In this document: piece by piece, positions 44,024-53,831 of the stretch
Layout: every line of letters starts with the position of its first letter
How positions within the stretch are numbered: position 1 is the first letter of the stretch
Assembly (NCBI GenBank): GCA_964479045.1
Contig: CAYZJI010000001.1
Coordinates: forward strand, 248,001 to 312,000
Origin: 2-02-FULL-47-50 sp964479045
GTDB lineage: Bacteria; Pseudomonadota; Gammaproteobacteria; Eutrophobiales; Eutrophobiaceae
Direction: 5' to 3'
DNA length: 64,000 nt
Notes under the pieces: generated by a model
What the model saw: the letters and a program-made list of their open reading frames with translations, nothing else
The model's database searches: none
Told to the model about the DNA's origin: nothing
Program-made: the position numbers and the translations under genes

Positions 44024-44062
44024 GCAGTCTGGTGTATCTGGATTATCATCAAGAAGAACAGA

Positions 44063-44716
44063 TCAGGGAATACTCCGGCTGCTGTTCAGCCAGTTTAAAA
44101 GAGGTTGCCACTGTTCACGATCATAATAGGTTTTGGAAGGAGGCAACTCAAAAACTGTCATGCCGGTTTCAGCTGCCTGGATATAATTCTGACTGGCGCG
44201 CAGCATGGTCATAAACGGTATTTTGTCACCATTCGGCAGCTTGAGATGTTCAAGATAGTATTCCAGCTTTGCGGCAACAATGGTGTCTTCGCGCACGCGG
44301 TTGGCAACAGTGGCAATCCTGACCTTGCGCGCAATCTTGTTACGCAACTTGACCAGCTCATGCAGAAAACGTTCGGCCGCCCGCATATCAATGGGAGAAG
44401 GCAGTACCGGTATGACGGCTGTTTGTGCTGCACGGGTAATGTTGGCGAGTTTCTCGTCATGCAGGTTGGCGGGGGAATCAAGAACCAGCACTTCTGTTTG
44501 AGGATCAATTTCCAGTTTGCCATTCTTGAGCTTCACCGATTCAATTCTGGGCAGGTGATCCGGACGTACCTTCAGCCAGTCCCGGCTGGAACCCTGTGGA
44601 TCGCAATCAGCGAGGGCCACATATTTCCCTTGCAGGGCAAAATAACCGGCGATGTTGGTCGCCAGTGTGCTTTTGCCACAGCCACCTTTTGGATTCAGTA
44701 TCAGTATGGTGCGCAT
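44063..44716 (-). CDS. ParA/MinD family ATPase, stand-alone
   Basis: A 217-residue deviant-Walker ATPase: the P-loop is NPKGGCGKSTLA (signature Lys in KGG), followed by ADCDPQGSS and the switch segment VLVLDSPANLHDEK. It lacks an N-terminal helix-turn-helix and no parB-like gene adjoins it, so it is not a standard chromosome partition locus. It lies 47-58 nt from its neighbours. Orphan ParA proteins often position other cargo (chemoreceptor arrays, pili, carboxysomes); the cargo here is unknown. Confidence 0.9.
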   Translation of the reverse strand: MRTILILNPKGGCGKSTLATNIAGYFALQGKYVALADCDPQGSSRDWLKVRPDHLPRIESVKLKNGKLEIDPQTEVLVLDSPANLHDEKLANITRAAQTAVIPVLPSPIDMRAAERFLHELVKLRNKIARKVRIATVANRVREDTIVAAKLEYYLEHLKLPNGDKIPFMTMLRASQNYIQAAETGMTVFELPPSKTYYDREQWQPLLNWLNSSRSIP

Positions 44717-44774
44717 GCCGGTTATGTGCGTTGAAGTATTTTTGCCTCAATTATAATCATTTAACAGGCGCTGC

Positions 44775-45653
44775 TCACCTGGCTTTGTTGCGATTCATGA
44801 TCATTTCATGGATCCGGGGCGTAATCGTAAGTTGCATGGCCGCAATTTTGCGTTCCGAGGGGACTACAATCGTATCCGGTGCCGACATGAATGAGCCCTC
44901 CAGTGAATCCAGCAAATAATTGAAATTGACCTGTATTTTTTCCATATTACGAATATGGATGACCGTGAAGCTTTGTTCGTTGGCGGGAATCCCGCTGGCG
45001 GCAAAGGGGTTGGATGTGTCAACGGTAGGCACCCGCTGGAAATTGATGTCTGTGCGTGAAAATTGTGGGGTAATATAATGCACGTAGTCATGCATGCGGG
45101 AAAGAATCATGTTGGTGGCATCTTCGGCCGAATATCCACGCACGGCCTGATCGCGATATATTTTCTGTATCCACTCCAGATTGATAATCGGCACCACGCC
45201 GATCAGCAGATCAACATACTGCGCAACATTAATTGTGTCCGTAACCAGCCCGCCATGCAGTCCTTCATAAAACAAAAGATCTGTGCCCTGTGGTAATGGT
45301 TCCCAGGCAGTCAATTCTCCTGCGGCCACACCAAAACGCCCGGCCTCGTCATCATTATGCACATAGTAACGGCGGCGTCCGGTGCCGGATTCGGAATATT
45401 CGCGAAACAGTGTTTCAAGTTCCTCAAACAGATTTCCCTCCGGGCCAAAGTGGGTCAGGTTGCGCCCCTGCTTCTTGGCGCCGGTCACGGCCTCATCCAT
45501 CTGTTTGCGGTTGTAGCGATGGAAACTGTCACCCTCAATAATGGCCGGATGTATACCTTCGCGCAGGAAAATCTGCTCGAAAGCAATCTTCACCTGGGTG
45601 GTGCCGGCCCCGGATGAGCCGGTGACTGCGACAATAGGATGTTTAATTGACAT
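44775..45653 (-). CDS. prkB: Phosphoribulokinase
   Basis: A 292-residue class I (bacterial) phosphoribulokinase, which phosphorylates ribulose 5-phosphate to ribulose 1,5-bisphosphate. P-loop GSSGAGTT (residues ~12-19), substrate segments EGDSFHRYNRKQMD, THFGPEGNLFEELE and FYEGLHGG. This class occurs in autotrophs but also as PrkB in non-autotrophs such as E. coli; no RuBisCO or other Calvin-cycle gene is in the window, so autotrophy is not shown. Confidence 0.93.
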   Translation of the reverse strand: MSIKHPIVAVTGSSGAGTTQVKIAFEQIFLREGIHPAIIEGDSFHRYNRKQMDEAVTGAKKQGRNLTHFGPEGNLFEELETLFREYSESGTGRRRYYVHNDDEAGRFGVAAGELTAWEPLPQGTDLLFYEGLHGGLVTDTINVAQYVDLLIGVVPIINLEWIQKIYRDQAVRGYSAEDATNMILSRMHDYVHYITPQFSRTDINFQRVPTVDTSNPFAASGIPANEQSFTVIHIRNMEKIQVNFNYLLDSLEGSFMSAPDTIVVPSERKIAAMQLTITPRIHEMIMNRNKAR

Positions 45654-45803
45654 AAGACTATAGTTATATTTCCATGGCGAGGCCTCATTAACAGAGCCAT
45701 TCTAGCAGCAACCTGCCGGCCCGGTGGGATCATTTGTGCAGACCGGCGCCGATCCGGGCCTGAATATGATTAAATAGCACATCCCGTAAACAGCATAATA
45801 TTT

Positions 45804-47558
45804 ATGAATAAACCGGCCAAAGACCTGGATTTGTACCTGAGACTGCTGGGCTATGTGCGGCCCTACTGGCGCATGTTCCTGATCTCGATTGTTGCCATGA
45901 TTATTCTGGCGGCTACCGATCCAGCCGTGGCGGCGCTCATAAAACCCATGCTGGATGGTGCATTTATTGAAAATGATCCACAGACCATGGTGCTGGTACC
46001 GGTCTTGTTTGTCGTATTGTTTCTGATCCGGGGCGTGGCAACATTTGCCAGTGATGCCTCATTGCGCTGGGTAGCGGGTAAAGTGGTGCTTGATTTGCGT
46101 ACGGAAATGTTCAGTCGTTTGCTGGCCCTGCCCAGTCATTTTTATGATCACATGCCCACGGGTACGCTGATTTCAAAATTTACCTTTGATGTTACACAAG
46201 TCCAGCATGCGGCCACCAACGCAATTACCGTAGCTGTACGTGACACCCTGGCGATACTCGGGTTGCTCGCCTGGATGTTTTATATCAACTGGAAGCTCAG
46301 CCTGATTTCACTGATTGCAGCACCGATGATCGGAGTTATTGTGGCGGTGATCCGCAAACGCCTGCGCAAGATGGGCCGTAAAATGCAGGAATCCATGGGA
46401 GACATCAACAATGTGCTGGGAGAAAGTATTCATAACCATAAGCTCATCAAATTGTATGGCGGGCAAATCCAGGAATCCACCCGGTTCTTGCAGGCCGCCA
46501 ACAATGCCCGCAAGTTTTACATGAAATATGCTATCGCTGCCGTAATCAGCAGCCCGGCGATCCAGTTGATTGCTGCGGTGGCCCTGTCCAGTATCGTGTA
46601 TATCGCTGCCCGGCAGGCGGCTGCAGGCGCACTTACCGTCGGTGAGTTCATTTCGTTTTTTGCCGCCATGACCATGCTCATGACACCGTTGAAACGGCTG
46701 GTCGGTATCAATGAATTTATCCAGAAGGGCCTCGCTGCCTGCGAGAGTATTTTTGGATTAATTGATCAGACTGCCGAAGCCGATCAGGGAACAAAACGTA
46801 GCGAGCGGGTACGTGGTGCAATTGAATTGAATAATGTGACCTTCCATTACAACCCGGAGGACAGCGCAGCGCTCAACGGGGTAAGTTTCAGTGTGGCACC
46901 CGGAGAAACGGTTGCCCTTGTGGGCCCGTCAGGCAGCGGTAAAACGACGATTGCGAACCTGCTCCCGGCATTTTATCAGGCGGGTGAGGGCGCCATATTG
47001 ATTGACGGGGTTGATATACGCGAGTACACACTGGCATCGCTGCGGAAAAATATTGCGCTGGTCAGTCAGGATGTTGTGCTGTTTAACGACACCATACGCA
47101 ACAATATTGCCTATGGTGACATGCGCGATTGTACAGATGCCGAAGTGGAAACAGCGGCGAAAGCTGCACATGCCAGTGAGTACATCCGGGAACTGCCGGA
47201 GGGCTTCAATACCATGATTGGTGAGCGCGGACTGCGTCTTTCCGGTGGTCAGCGGCAACGGCTTGCCATCGCCCGGGCATTATTAAAGAACGCGCCCATA
47301 TTGATACTGGACGAGGCCACTTCAGCTTTGGACACTGAATCTGAACGGCATATCAAGGATGCGCTTGATACTCTCAGGCAGGGACGCACCTGCATCGTCA
47401 TTGCGCACCGTCTGTCAACGATTGAAAATGCGGATCGCATACTGGTGATCGAACAGGGCCGGATTGTGCAAAGTGGTACGCATCAGCAACTGATTGCGCA
47501 GGACGGTGTTTATGGACGCCTGCATAAAGCAGGTTTTCAGGACTCCGTGCAACGCTGA
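45804..47558 (+). CDS. msbA: Lipid A flippase MsbA
   Basis: A 584-residue ABC half-transporter of normal MsbA length. Six helices in residues ~15-310; Walker A GPSGSGKTT (about 372-380), signature LSGGQRQR, Walker B ILILDEATSALDTESE and AHRLST. It flips core-lipid A across the inner membrane. The second exporter of this window (7.1-9.2 kb) has an extra N-terminal domain, so this one is the better MsbA candidate. lpxK does not follow; a sulfotransferase does. Confidence 0.9.
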   Translation: MNKPAKDLDLYLRLLGYVRPYWRMFLISIVAMIILAATDPAVAALIKPMLDGAFIENDPQTMVLVPVLFVVLFLIRGVATFASDASLRWVAGKVVLDLRTEMFSRLLALPSHFYDHMPTGTLISKFTFDVTQVQHAATNAITVAVRDTLAILGLLAWMFYINWKLSLISLIAAPMIGVIVAVIRKRLRKMGRKMQESMGDINNVLGESIHNHKLIKLYGGQIQESTRFLQAANNARKFYMKYAIAAVISSPAIQLIAAVALSSIVYIAARQAAAGALTVGEFISFFAAMTMLMTPLKRLVGINEFIQKGLAACESIFGLIDQTAEADQGTKRSERVRGAIELNNVTFHYNPEDSAALNGVSFSVAPGETVALVGPSGSGKTTIANLLPAFYQAGEGAILIDGVDIREYTLASLRKNIALVSQDVVLFNDTIRNNIAYGDMRDCTDAEVETAAKAAHASEYIRELPEGFNTMIGERGLRLSGGQRQRLAIARALLKNAPILILDEATSALDTESERHIKDALDTLRQGRTCIVIAHRLSTIENADRILVIEQGRIVQSGTHQQLIAQDGVYGRLHKAGFQDSVQR

Positions 47559-47597
47559 CGAAGATCCATTGCGTGAGAGAATAAAAGTCTGTTTCTG

Positions 47598-48362
47598 ATG
47601 AATCCCGCGAAGTTTCTTGAGCGCAAGTTGACCGCCTGGCTCGCGAATGACTATAAACCGCTATTTGTCGTGGGTTGTGGTCACAGCGGCACATCATTAT
47701 TGCTGGCCATTCTCGGCTCTCATTCGCATATCTACCCGGTTCCATTTGAGAGCAAACTCGGATATAAATTCTTCAAGAAATTCTTTTACCTGTGGAAATT
47801 CAGGGCAAACGCGAAAAGAAATCATAAATCCAGATGGGCGGAAAAAACGCCCCGGCATATATACCGAATCGATGCTCTTCTGGAAATTGCTCCCGGCGCG
47901 AAGGTGTTGCTGATTATCCGGGACGGTCGGGATGTGGCCTGTTCATTCCGGGACCGGTTCGGAGACATAGAAACCGGAATTAAAACCTGGGTGCAGGACA
48001 ATACGATAGCGCGGATATACCGGGAACATCCGGGCGTAATGATTGTGAGATATGAAGATCTGGTGGCTGATTTTGAAAATACCTTGAAGCAGATGTTGAA
48101 TTTTATTGGCGAAGATTTTGAGCCAGCCATGCTGGAGTTTCACAAGCAACCGAAATATTTTTATTCCAGCCGCATTGAAAAACCGGGTTCGGTTACCGGC
48201 AAGGACCACGATCAGTATCGCAATTGGCAAATCAACCAGCCGCTCTTCGATGGGCGGGGCAAATGGCAGCAAAATCTTGCGCCCGAGGAAAAAGAGGTTA
48301 TTAAACGCGCGGCCAACGACATGCTGATTGAATTTGGTTATGCCGATAATGCAAACTGGTAA
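47598..48362 (+). CDS. Sulfotransferase family protein
   Basis: A 254-residue PAPS-dependent sulfotransferase. The 5'-phosphosulfate loop is FVVGCGHSGTSLL (about residues 24-36) and the 3'-phosphate segment LIIRDGRDVACSFRDR (about 103-118). The acceptor is not evident. It follows msbA by 39 nt on the same strand, so a lipid A, LPS or other surface glycan acceptor is a reasonable guess only. No PAPS synthesis genes are close. Confidence 0.88.
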   Translation: MNPAKFLERKLTAWLANDYKPLFVVGCGHSGTSLLLAILGSHSHIYPVPFESKLGYKFFKKFFYLWKFRANAKRNHKSRWAEKTPRHIYRIDALLEIAPGAKVLLIIRDGRDVACSFRDRFGDIETGIKTWVQDNTIARIYREHPGVMIVRYEDLVADFENTLKQMLNFIGEDFEPAMLEFHKQPKYFYSSRIEKPGSVTGKDHDQYRNWQINQPLFDGRGKWQQNLAPEEKEVIKRAANDMLIEFGYADNANW

Positions 48363-48372
48363 GCGCAGGAAT

Positions 48373-50382
48373 TCAGGGGACGATGGCGCCTGTTGAAGCT
48401 TCCGGCTTGAAAGCGGTTACCTGTCGTTTCAACAGGGACAGTTTGTCCTGTTGTGAACCATAACGCACCGAGATATAAAGCCTGGTTATTTCATCAATCA
48501 ATCCGGCCAGATTGTGATGTCTGAGTCCTGCGCGTCGGGCGAAATCCAGCGGCCCCTCATACGGCAGGCGTCGGGTGCCGAGATGCCCGAGTTTTTCACA
48601 GAAATGATCATATAAATCGCGGGCCGGATCCCGGCTCGGACGATAACCCTGCAACAACCACACGGAGATAAGGACAAACGTCAATGTGACCATCCCCAGC
48701 ACGACGGCCCCCAGCAATTGCAGATTGACACTATTGATGCCCAGTTTTTTCAGGAGTGAGGCCTGTCGTTCCGGATTGTAGGTGATGACCCACTGGATCC
48801 ACTGGTTGTTTGCGGCGTCCCAGATATCACGCAGGTTTTGCCACAGGTTGCGTGAAAACTGCATCTGACCGAATACCACGGGCACATCAGCAATCGCATC
48901 AGGCAGGGCATCAATAATGCCCTGTTCTACCCGTTCCGGCGCTACCGCAGAGGTAGGATCGACCCGCACCCAACCGCGGTCTTTCAGCCACACTTCGGCC
49001 CAGGCGTGGGCGTCACGCTGATACACAATAAAATAATCACCGACCGGATTGAAGCGGCCTCCCTGATAACCGGCAACGACACGGGCCGGAATCCCGGCCG
49101 CACGCATCATGACAGTAAATGCACTGGCATAATGTTCACAGAATCCCTCCCGGGTCCTGAACAGAAAGTCATCCACCGGATCACCGTTCAATAACTGAGG
49201 AGTGAGAGTGTAGAAAAAATTTTCCTGATTAAACATGCGCAGGGCGCGTTGAATAATGTTGTCAGGTGATGGGGCCTCCTCCTGCCATTGTTTGACAAGC
49301 GCGATGGTTTGGACATGTGCGTCTATGGGCAGTTGCAAGGCGCGTTGCAGTTCCGCGTCGTTGCTGTGTCCCAACCGGTACTGTGGATAGGACACGAGAT
49401 CATAACGTATGCGCTTGCGCACCGGTTCACGCACACGCAACTGATAGTCATTGCTGAAATAGCCATTGCCTGACGGTTGTTGTGCCATTTCCATGGCGAA
49501 CAGCCAGCGCTGGTTGGTGGGTTCCAGTGTGATGGAGTATTGCACCGCTTCACCGGCGACTTCAACAGCAGCAGGCTGCGTGTCCGTCACTCGCTCGCGT
49601 GACCATTGTTTACCATCATTGAACCAGAGTACCGGGCCACGCCAGTAGAGTTTGTTGTTGGCCGGTGGTGTGCCTTTGAATTCGACGCGGAAGGCCACTT
49701 CATTGGACTGGATCAGTTTACTGATACTTCCGGGGGCCATGGTATCGTCAATCCCCATGAGTCCGGCATGTGCGTCCTGGGGCAATCCCCACAACGGCCC
49801 GTTGATGCGGGGAAAAAGGACGAACAGAACCAGCATCAGCGGCAACCCCTGCAGGATCAGCTTGCCCGCCCGCCTGATTTTTTCCGGATAACTTAGTGAA
49901 CGCGGCTGATCATTGAACATGATCAATGCCGTAAACATGATCAGCAGGGAAAACAGCATATAAAGAGCAGTGCTGATCGTTTCCGTGACCAGAAAATTGG
50001 TAATCATGATAAAAAAACCGAGAAAGATGGCGACATAAAAATCGCGTTCCTGCCGGACTTCCAGCAACTTGAAGCCGGCCAGCAATACCAGTAACGCACT
50101 GCCTGCTTCACGTCCGGCGAGCGTATGAAAGGAAATATAAACACCAACACAGGCAGCGGCCATCAACACAAGCTGCATCAGGCGCAGGAGTTTAAAGTCC
50201 GGACCGGGGAGTGGCCAATGTCTGAATTCGCCGCCAAGTCGCCAGAGTATCAGTATGAGGGTCAGCGGCAGAACCCATGGCGCCATGCGTAAACCATGCG
50301 GGAGTATGGTCAGGATAATGGCGGCCATCAACCAACACAGTGTAATACTGTCGATTTGCCTCTTCATAACCGTCGCAGCCAT
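48373..50382 (-). CDS. tgpA: Transglutaminase-like membrane protein TgpA (DUF3488)
   Basis: A 669-residue protein: seven or so N-terminal helices (residues ~10-200, DUF3488), a periplasmic transglutaminase core with Cys in REGFCEHYASAFTVMMRAAGIPAR, His in DAHAWAEVW, and Asp in WVRVDPTSA, then a further helix (~555-580) and a cytoplasmic tail. TgpA of P. aeruginosa is essential there and made with a MoxR ATPase and a DUF58 protein in one operon, the same order as here. Start ATG 50382 or 50367. The substrate is unknown. Confidence 0.93.
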   Translation of the reverse strand: MAATVMKRQIDSITLCWLMAAIILTILPHGLRMAPWVLPLTLILILWRLGGEFRHWPLPGPDFKLLRLMQLVLMAAACVGVYISFHTLAGREAGSALLVLLAGFKLLEVRQERDFYVAIFLGFFIMITNFLVTETISTALYMLFSLLIMFTALIMFNDQPRSLSYPEKIRRAGKLILQGLPLMLVLFVLFPRINGPLWGLPQDAHAGLMGIDDTMAPGSISKLIQSNEVAFRVEFKGTPPANNKLYWRGPVLWFNDGKQWSRERVTDTQPAAVEVAGEAVQYSITLEPTNQRWLFAMEMAQQPSGNGYFSNDYQLRVREPVRKRIRYDLVSYPQYRLGHSNDAELQRALQLPIDAHVQTIALVKQWQEEAPSPDNIIQRALRMFNQENFFYTLTPQLLNGDPVDDFLFRTREGFCEHYASAFTVMMRAAGIPARVVAGYQGGRFNPVGDYFIVYQRDAHAWAEVWLKDRGWVRVDPTSAVAPERVEQGIIDALPDAIADVPVVFGQMQFSRNLWQNLRDIWDAANNQWIQWVITYNPERQASLLKKLGINSVNLQLLGAVVLGMVTLTFVLISVWLLQGYRPSRDPARDLYDHFCEKLGHLGTRRLPYEGPLDFARRAGLRHHNLAGLIDEITRLYISVRYGSQQDKLSLLKRQVTAFKPEASTGAIVP

Positions 50383-50386
50383 TTGT

Positions 50387-51364
50387 TCAGAAACGCGCCA
50401 GCGCCTCCAGACAACGATGTAAATGAGCCGTACCTTCTGCGGGATCCAGGCGCGCGCCGGGGATGTCTACGCCATATACTTTATTCTGCTGTGCGGCCCG
50501 CAACAGCCATACGCAAAGTTGCGACAAACGTGATTCAGCGTCAGGCAGATGTTGCACCTGGTTCCAGGTTAACAGACAGGTATTACGGCCGTCTCCGCTA
50601 AAACGTTTTACCAGCAACGGTTGTTCGCGGGCCAGGACTTTCCACGCAATATTTCGAATCGAGTCCCCCGGATGATATTGCCGGAAACCGGCAAAATCAT
50701 TCACACCGGATTTGTCACCGCTCTCACCCTGTTCCTCCAATGCTAACGGTGGCGGAAGCCGATCGCTGCCTTCCGGTTTCGGATAGATGATACATTCACT
50801 GTCAAAGTGCAGATATGACCAGGCACGAAACAGGCCCAGGGGAAAGGAGGTGGAAATGATCATGCGTCCCGGCCGCAATACTCCGCGTTGTGTTTCAGTT
50901 ATCGGCAGATCAACCTGTTGCCATCCATCGGCAGGTACACTGAAATAAACGCATGGGTGTTTCTGCCTTCGACGCTTTTTGTGAGACGGGTCTTCCGGTG
51001 AGCGACCTATGACCAGTCCCGGGCGCTCCATCCTGCGGCGGTTATCGATGATCAATGGAAATAATGCGGTCTCTCCTGCGTACACAGCTTTCGGTGCAGC
51101 ACTGTTGATGATCAGACCGGCCAGATTGCGGTAGGTATGCACCATGCTGACCATGAATATGCTGCCCAGCAGGAAGGTAAGTATGTAGCCCATGTTGTTG
51201 TTGTAATTGATGGCACCCAGCAACATGGTGAAAAGCACGATAGCCAGAATATAACCGTGCCGGGTGGGCAGGATATAAACATGTTGGCGGTTGAGAGAAG
51301 CCGTCTCTTGTGCGTGATCTGTCCCGGAGGAGAACGGGCGCTCAAGAACTATGCTCACGGCCAT
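50387..51364 (-). CDS. DUF58 domain-containing protein
   Basis: A 325-residue protein with two central membrane helices (about residues 37-75) and a C-terminal DUF58 region whose mark is DFAGFRQYHPGDSIRNIAWKVLAR. DUF58 proteins have a von Willebrand factor A-like fold and accompany MoxR ATPases. It lies 13 nt after moxR and 4 nt before tgpA. A role as MoxR client or adaptor is inferred from family context. Confidence 0.92.
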   Translation of the reverse strand: MAVSIVLERPFSSGTDHAQETASLNRQHVYILPTRHGYILAIVLFTMLLGAINYNNNMGYILTFLLGSIFMVSMVHTYRNLAGLIINSAAPKAVYAGETALFPLIIDNRRRMERPGLVIGRSPEDPSHKKRRRQKHPCVYFSVPADGWQQVDLPITETQRGVLRPGRMIISTSFPLGLFRAWSYLHFDSECIIYPKPEGSDRLPPPLALEEQGESGDKSGVNDFAGFRQYHPGDSIRNIAWKVLAREQPLLVKRFSGDGRNTCLLTWNQVQHLPDAESRLSQLCVWLLRAAQQNKVYGVDIPGARLDPAEGTAHLHRCLEALARF

Positions 51365-51377
51365 GCTGAATCAGCCG

Positions 51378-52328
51378 TTAAGGAATCGGCACCTGTTTGA
51401 TCAAATGGGTGGCAGGATCCTTCGCAACTGAACCCTGGTTTTGCAAACTGTGCAGACGATGACCAATCACACTCGGCAGTATCGCCTGTATATCTTCCGG
51501 CAATACTTCTGCATGGCCTTCCATCAGGGCCCAGGCCTTCGCGCTGTGCAGGACTGCCAGACCAGCCCGCGGCGAGAGGCCATTCTGATATTCGTTACTC
51601 TTGCGACTGTATTCCAGCAGGTCCTGCAAGTAATCCAGAATGGCGGATGAAGCATGGATTTTTTCCGCAAGATGCTGGATTTCAATCAGCCGCTCCGGCT
51701 TGATCACCGGTCTGATGTGTTTCAGGAGTTCGCGCCGGTCACTGCCCATCAGCAATTCACGTTCTGCGTTGTTGTCCGGATAACCCAGTTCGATGCGCAT
51801 CATGAACCGATCCAGTTGTGATTCAGGTAACGGGAACGTACCAATCTGGTGTGATGGATTTTGGGTGGCGATCACAAAAAATGGTTCCGGTAATGGACGT
51901 GTTTCACCTTCAATCGTGACCTGCTGTTCTTCCATCGCTTCCAGCAGTGCGCTCTGTGTTCTCGGTGTGGCGCGGTTGATTTCGTCCGCGAGGATGACTT
52001 GCGTGAAGATTGGTCCGGGATGAAAGGTGAACGCCCCGGTTTCACGGCTGTAGATGGAAACGCCCAGTATGTCAGCCGGCAGCAGGTCGCTGGTAAATTG
52101 TATGCGCTGGAAACCGAGTCCCAGCGTGCTGGCCAGCACATGCGAGAGGGTGGTCTTGCCAACGCCGGGCAAATCTTCAATCAACAAATGACCACGGGCA
52201 AAGAGACAGGCCAGTGCCAGACGGATGGCGCGTTCCTTGCCAAGGATGATGCGATTGGCCGCAGCAATGATCGCATCGATCTCCCTGTAGGTATGGGTGA
52301 TCAGCAGTTCCTGGGGCGAGGTATTCAT
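51378..52328 (-). CDS. moxR: MoxR family AAA+ ATPase
   Basis: A 316-residue AAA+ ATPase. Walker A GVGKTT (in EDLPGVGKTTLSHVLA), Walker B ILADEINRATPRTQSALLEAMEE, sensor 1 FVIATQNPSHQIGTFPLPESQLDRF. MoxR proteins act as chaperone-like ATPases maturing metalloenzymes or envelope proteins. First gene of the moxR-DUF58-tgpA operon. Confidence 0.94.
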   Translation of the reverse strand: MNTSPQELLITHTYREIDAIIAAANRIILGKERAIRLALACLFARGHLLIEDLPGVGKTTLSHVLASTLGLGFQRIQFTSDLLPADILGVSIYSRETGAFTFHPGPIFTQVILADEINRATPRTQSALLEAMEEQQVTIEGETRPLPEPFFVIATQNPSHQIGTFPLPESQLDRFMMRIELGYPDNNAERELLMGSDRRELLKHIRPVIKPERLIEIQHLAEKIHASSAILDYLQDLLEYSRKSNEYQNGLSPRAGLAVLHSAKAWALMEGHAEVLPEDIQAILPSVIGHRLHSLQNQGSVAKDPATHLIKQVPIP

Positions 52329-52399
52329 GGTTCAAGCATAGACCGTTTGCACAGGAATAAGTTACAGGATTATGCCGGTTTCACCAAAGAGGCGGGACG

Positions 52400-53740
52400 T
52401 TAATCACCCGCGACCGTCATATTTTCGATTAAAACGGACCCGGTCAGAACATTGCCCCGCGGATCAACATCATTGGCAATCGCGACAATATTACGGTAAA
52501 TCTCCCTGAGATTGCCGGCCACGGTAATTTCCTCCACCGGGTACTGAACCTCGCCGTTTTCGATCCAGAAACCGGAAGCTCCGCGTGAATAATCCCCCGT
52601 CACCTGGTTCACGCCGAACCCGATCATGTCGGTGATCAACAATCCGGTATTCATCTGTTTGATCAAATCTTGCAGTGCCACTTTCCCTGTTTCAATAATC
52701 AGATTATGCACGCCACCGGCATTACCTGTGGTCTGCATGCCCAGTTTGCGTGCGGAATAACCACCCAGTACATAACTTTGCAAAACCCCGTCTTTCACGA
52801 TGTCGTGCGCACGGGTTGCCACACCGTCATTATCAAACGCAGCACTGCCCAGCGCTTTTTTCAGATGCGGTTGTTCATGAATATGAATATGGTTTGAAAA
52901 AACCTGTTCACCCAGCTTGTCGAGCAGAAAGCTCGCGCGCCGGTACAGACTGCCGCCGGATATTGCAGTGATGAACGCTGAAAAAAGCCCTGAGGCCACC
53001 GGTGCTTCAAAAATCACCGGCACGTTGCGCGTGGTGAGTTTGCGTGCGCCGAGTTTGCTGATGGTGCGGCGTGCAGCTTCTTCGCCGATTGTATTGATCG
53101 TTTGCAGATCATTGTAATCACGGGTTTTGCTGTACCAGCCGTCGCGCTGCATGGCGCCCGCCTGTTCCGCGATCACCGTACAATCGATGGTATGACTCGA
53201 CCAGGCCCAGCCGCCCGCGAAACCGTTGGTGTTGCCGTAGGCATGTGTACCGGAATAGGTACTGACCACAGCACTGTCAGAGTTATTGATGCGCGTGTCG
53301 TAGTTACGCGCGATGGTTTCACATTTAATCGCCAGATCGATGGCTTCTTCCGGAGTGATGGACCATGGATGATACAGATCCAGATCCGGAATATCCTGCG
53401 CCATGAATTCTGCATCGACCAGTCCTGATGCTTCATCTTCGCTGGCATAGCGTGCAATATCGCATGCCGCCCGAATGGTTTCCTGCAACGACGTGTCACT
53501 GAAATCAGAAGTGCTTGCACTGCCCTTGCGTTTGCCCATGTATACAGTGATGCCCAGTGCCTTGTCGCGTTCGTGCTCGATTTTTTCAATTTCGCCCCAG
53601 CGCACTGTTACCGCAAAACCCGTGCCGGTGCCGATGTCTGCTTCCGCGGCTGTTGCACCCTGTTTACGGGCTTCATCCAGTACACGTTGTACGAGTTCAA
53701 CAGGTGGTTGCGGGTGGCCGGTTACTTTCAGGTTTTGCAT
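52400..53740 (-). CDS. pmbA: Metalloprotease PmbA (TldE)
   Basis: A 446-residue TldE/PmbA protein. It is the partner of TldD in a heterodimeric peptidase that processes microcin precursors and degrades unfolded peptides; the HExxxH zinc motif belongs to TldD and is rightly absent here. Family segments are GTHAYGNTNGFAGGWAWSSHTI, VIFEAPVASGLFSAFITAISGG and the end QVTGDYSRGASGFWIENGEV. tldD is not in this window. Confidence 0.95.
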   Translation of the reverse strand: MQNLKVTGHPQPPVELVQRVLDEARKQGATAAEADIGTGTGFAVTVRWGEIEKIEHERDKALGITVYMGKRKGSASTSDFSDTSLQETIRAACDIARYASEDEASGLVDAEFMAQDIPDLDLYHPWSITPEEAIDLAIKCETIARNYDTRINNSDSAVVSTYSGTHAYGNTNGFAGGWAWSSHTIDCTVIAEQAGAMQRDGWYSKTRDYNDLQTINTIGEEAARRTISKLGARKLTTRNVPVIFEAPVASGLFSAFITAISGGSLYRRASFLLDKLGEQVFSNHIHIHEQPHLKKALGSAAFDNDGVATRAHDIVKDGVLQSYVLGGYSARKLGMQTTGNAGGVHNLIIETGKVALQDLIKQMNTGLLITDMIGFGVNQVTGDYSRGASGFWIENGEVQYPVEEITVAGNLREIYRNIVAIANDVDPRGNVLTGSVLIENMTVAGD

Positions 53741-53831
53741 TTTTAAAGATTAATTTCAGCAGTGATGAGTATTGAGCATAATAGCATTAACTCGATCAAC
53801 AACTGTGCAATGAATTTGGTAGAATTCCGGC

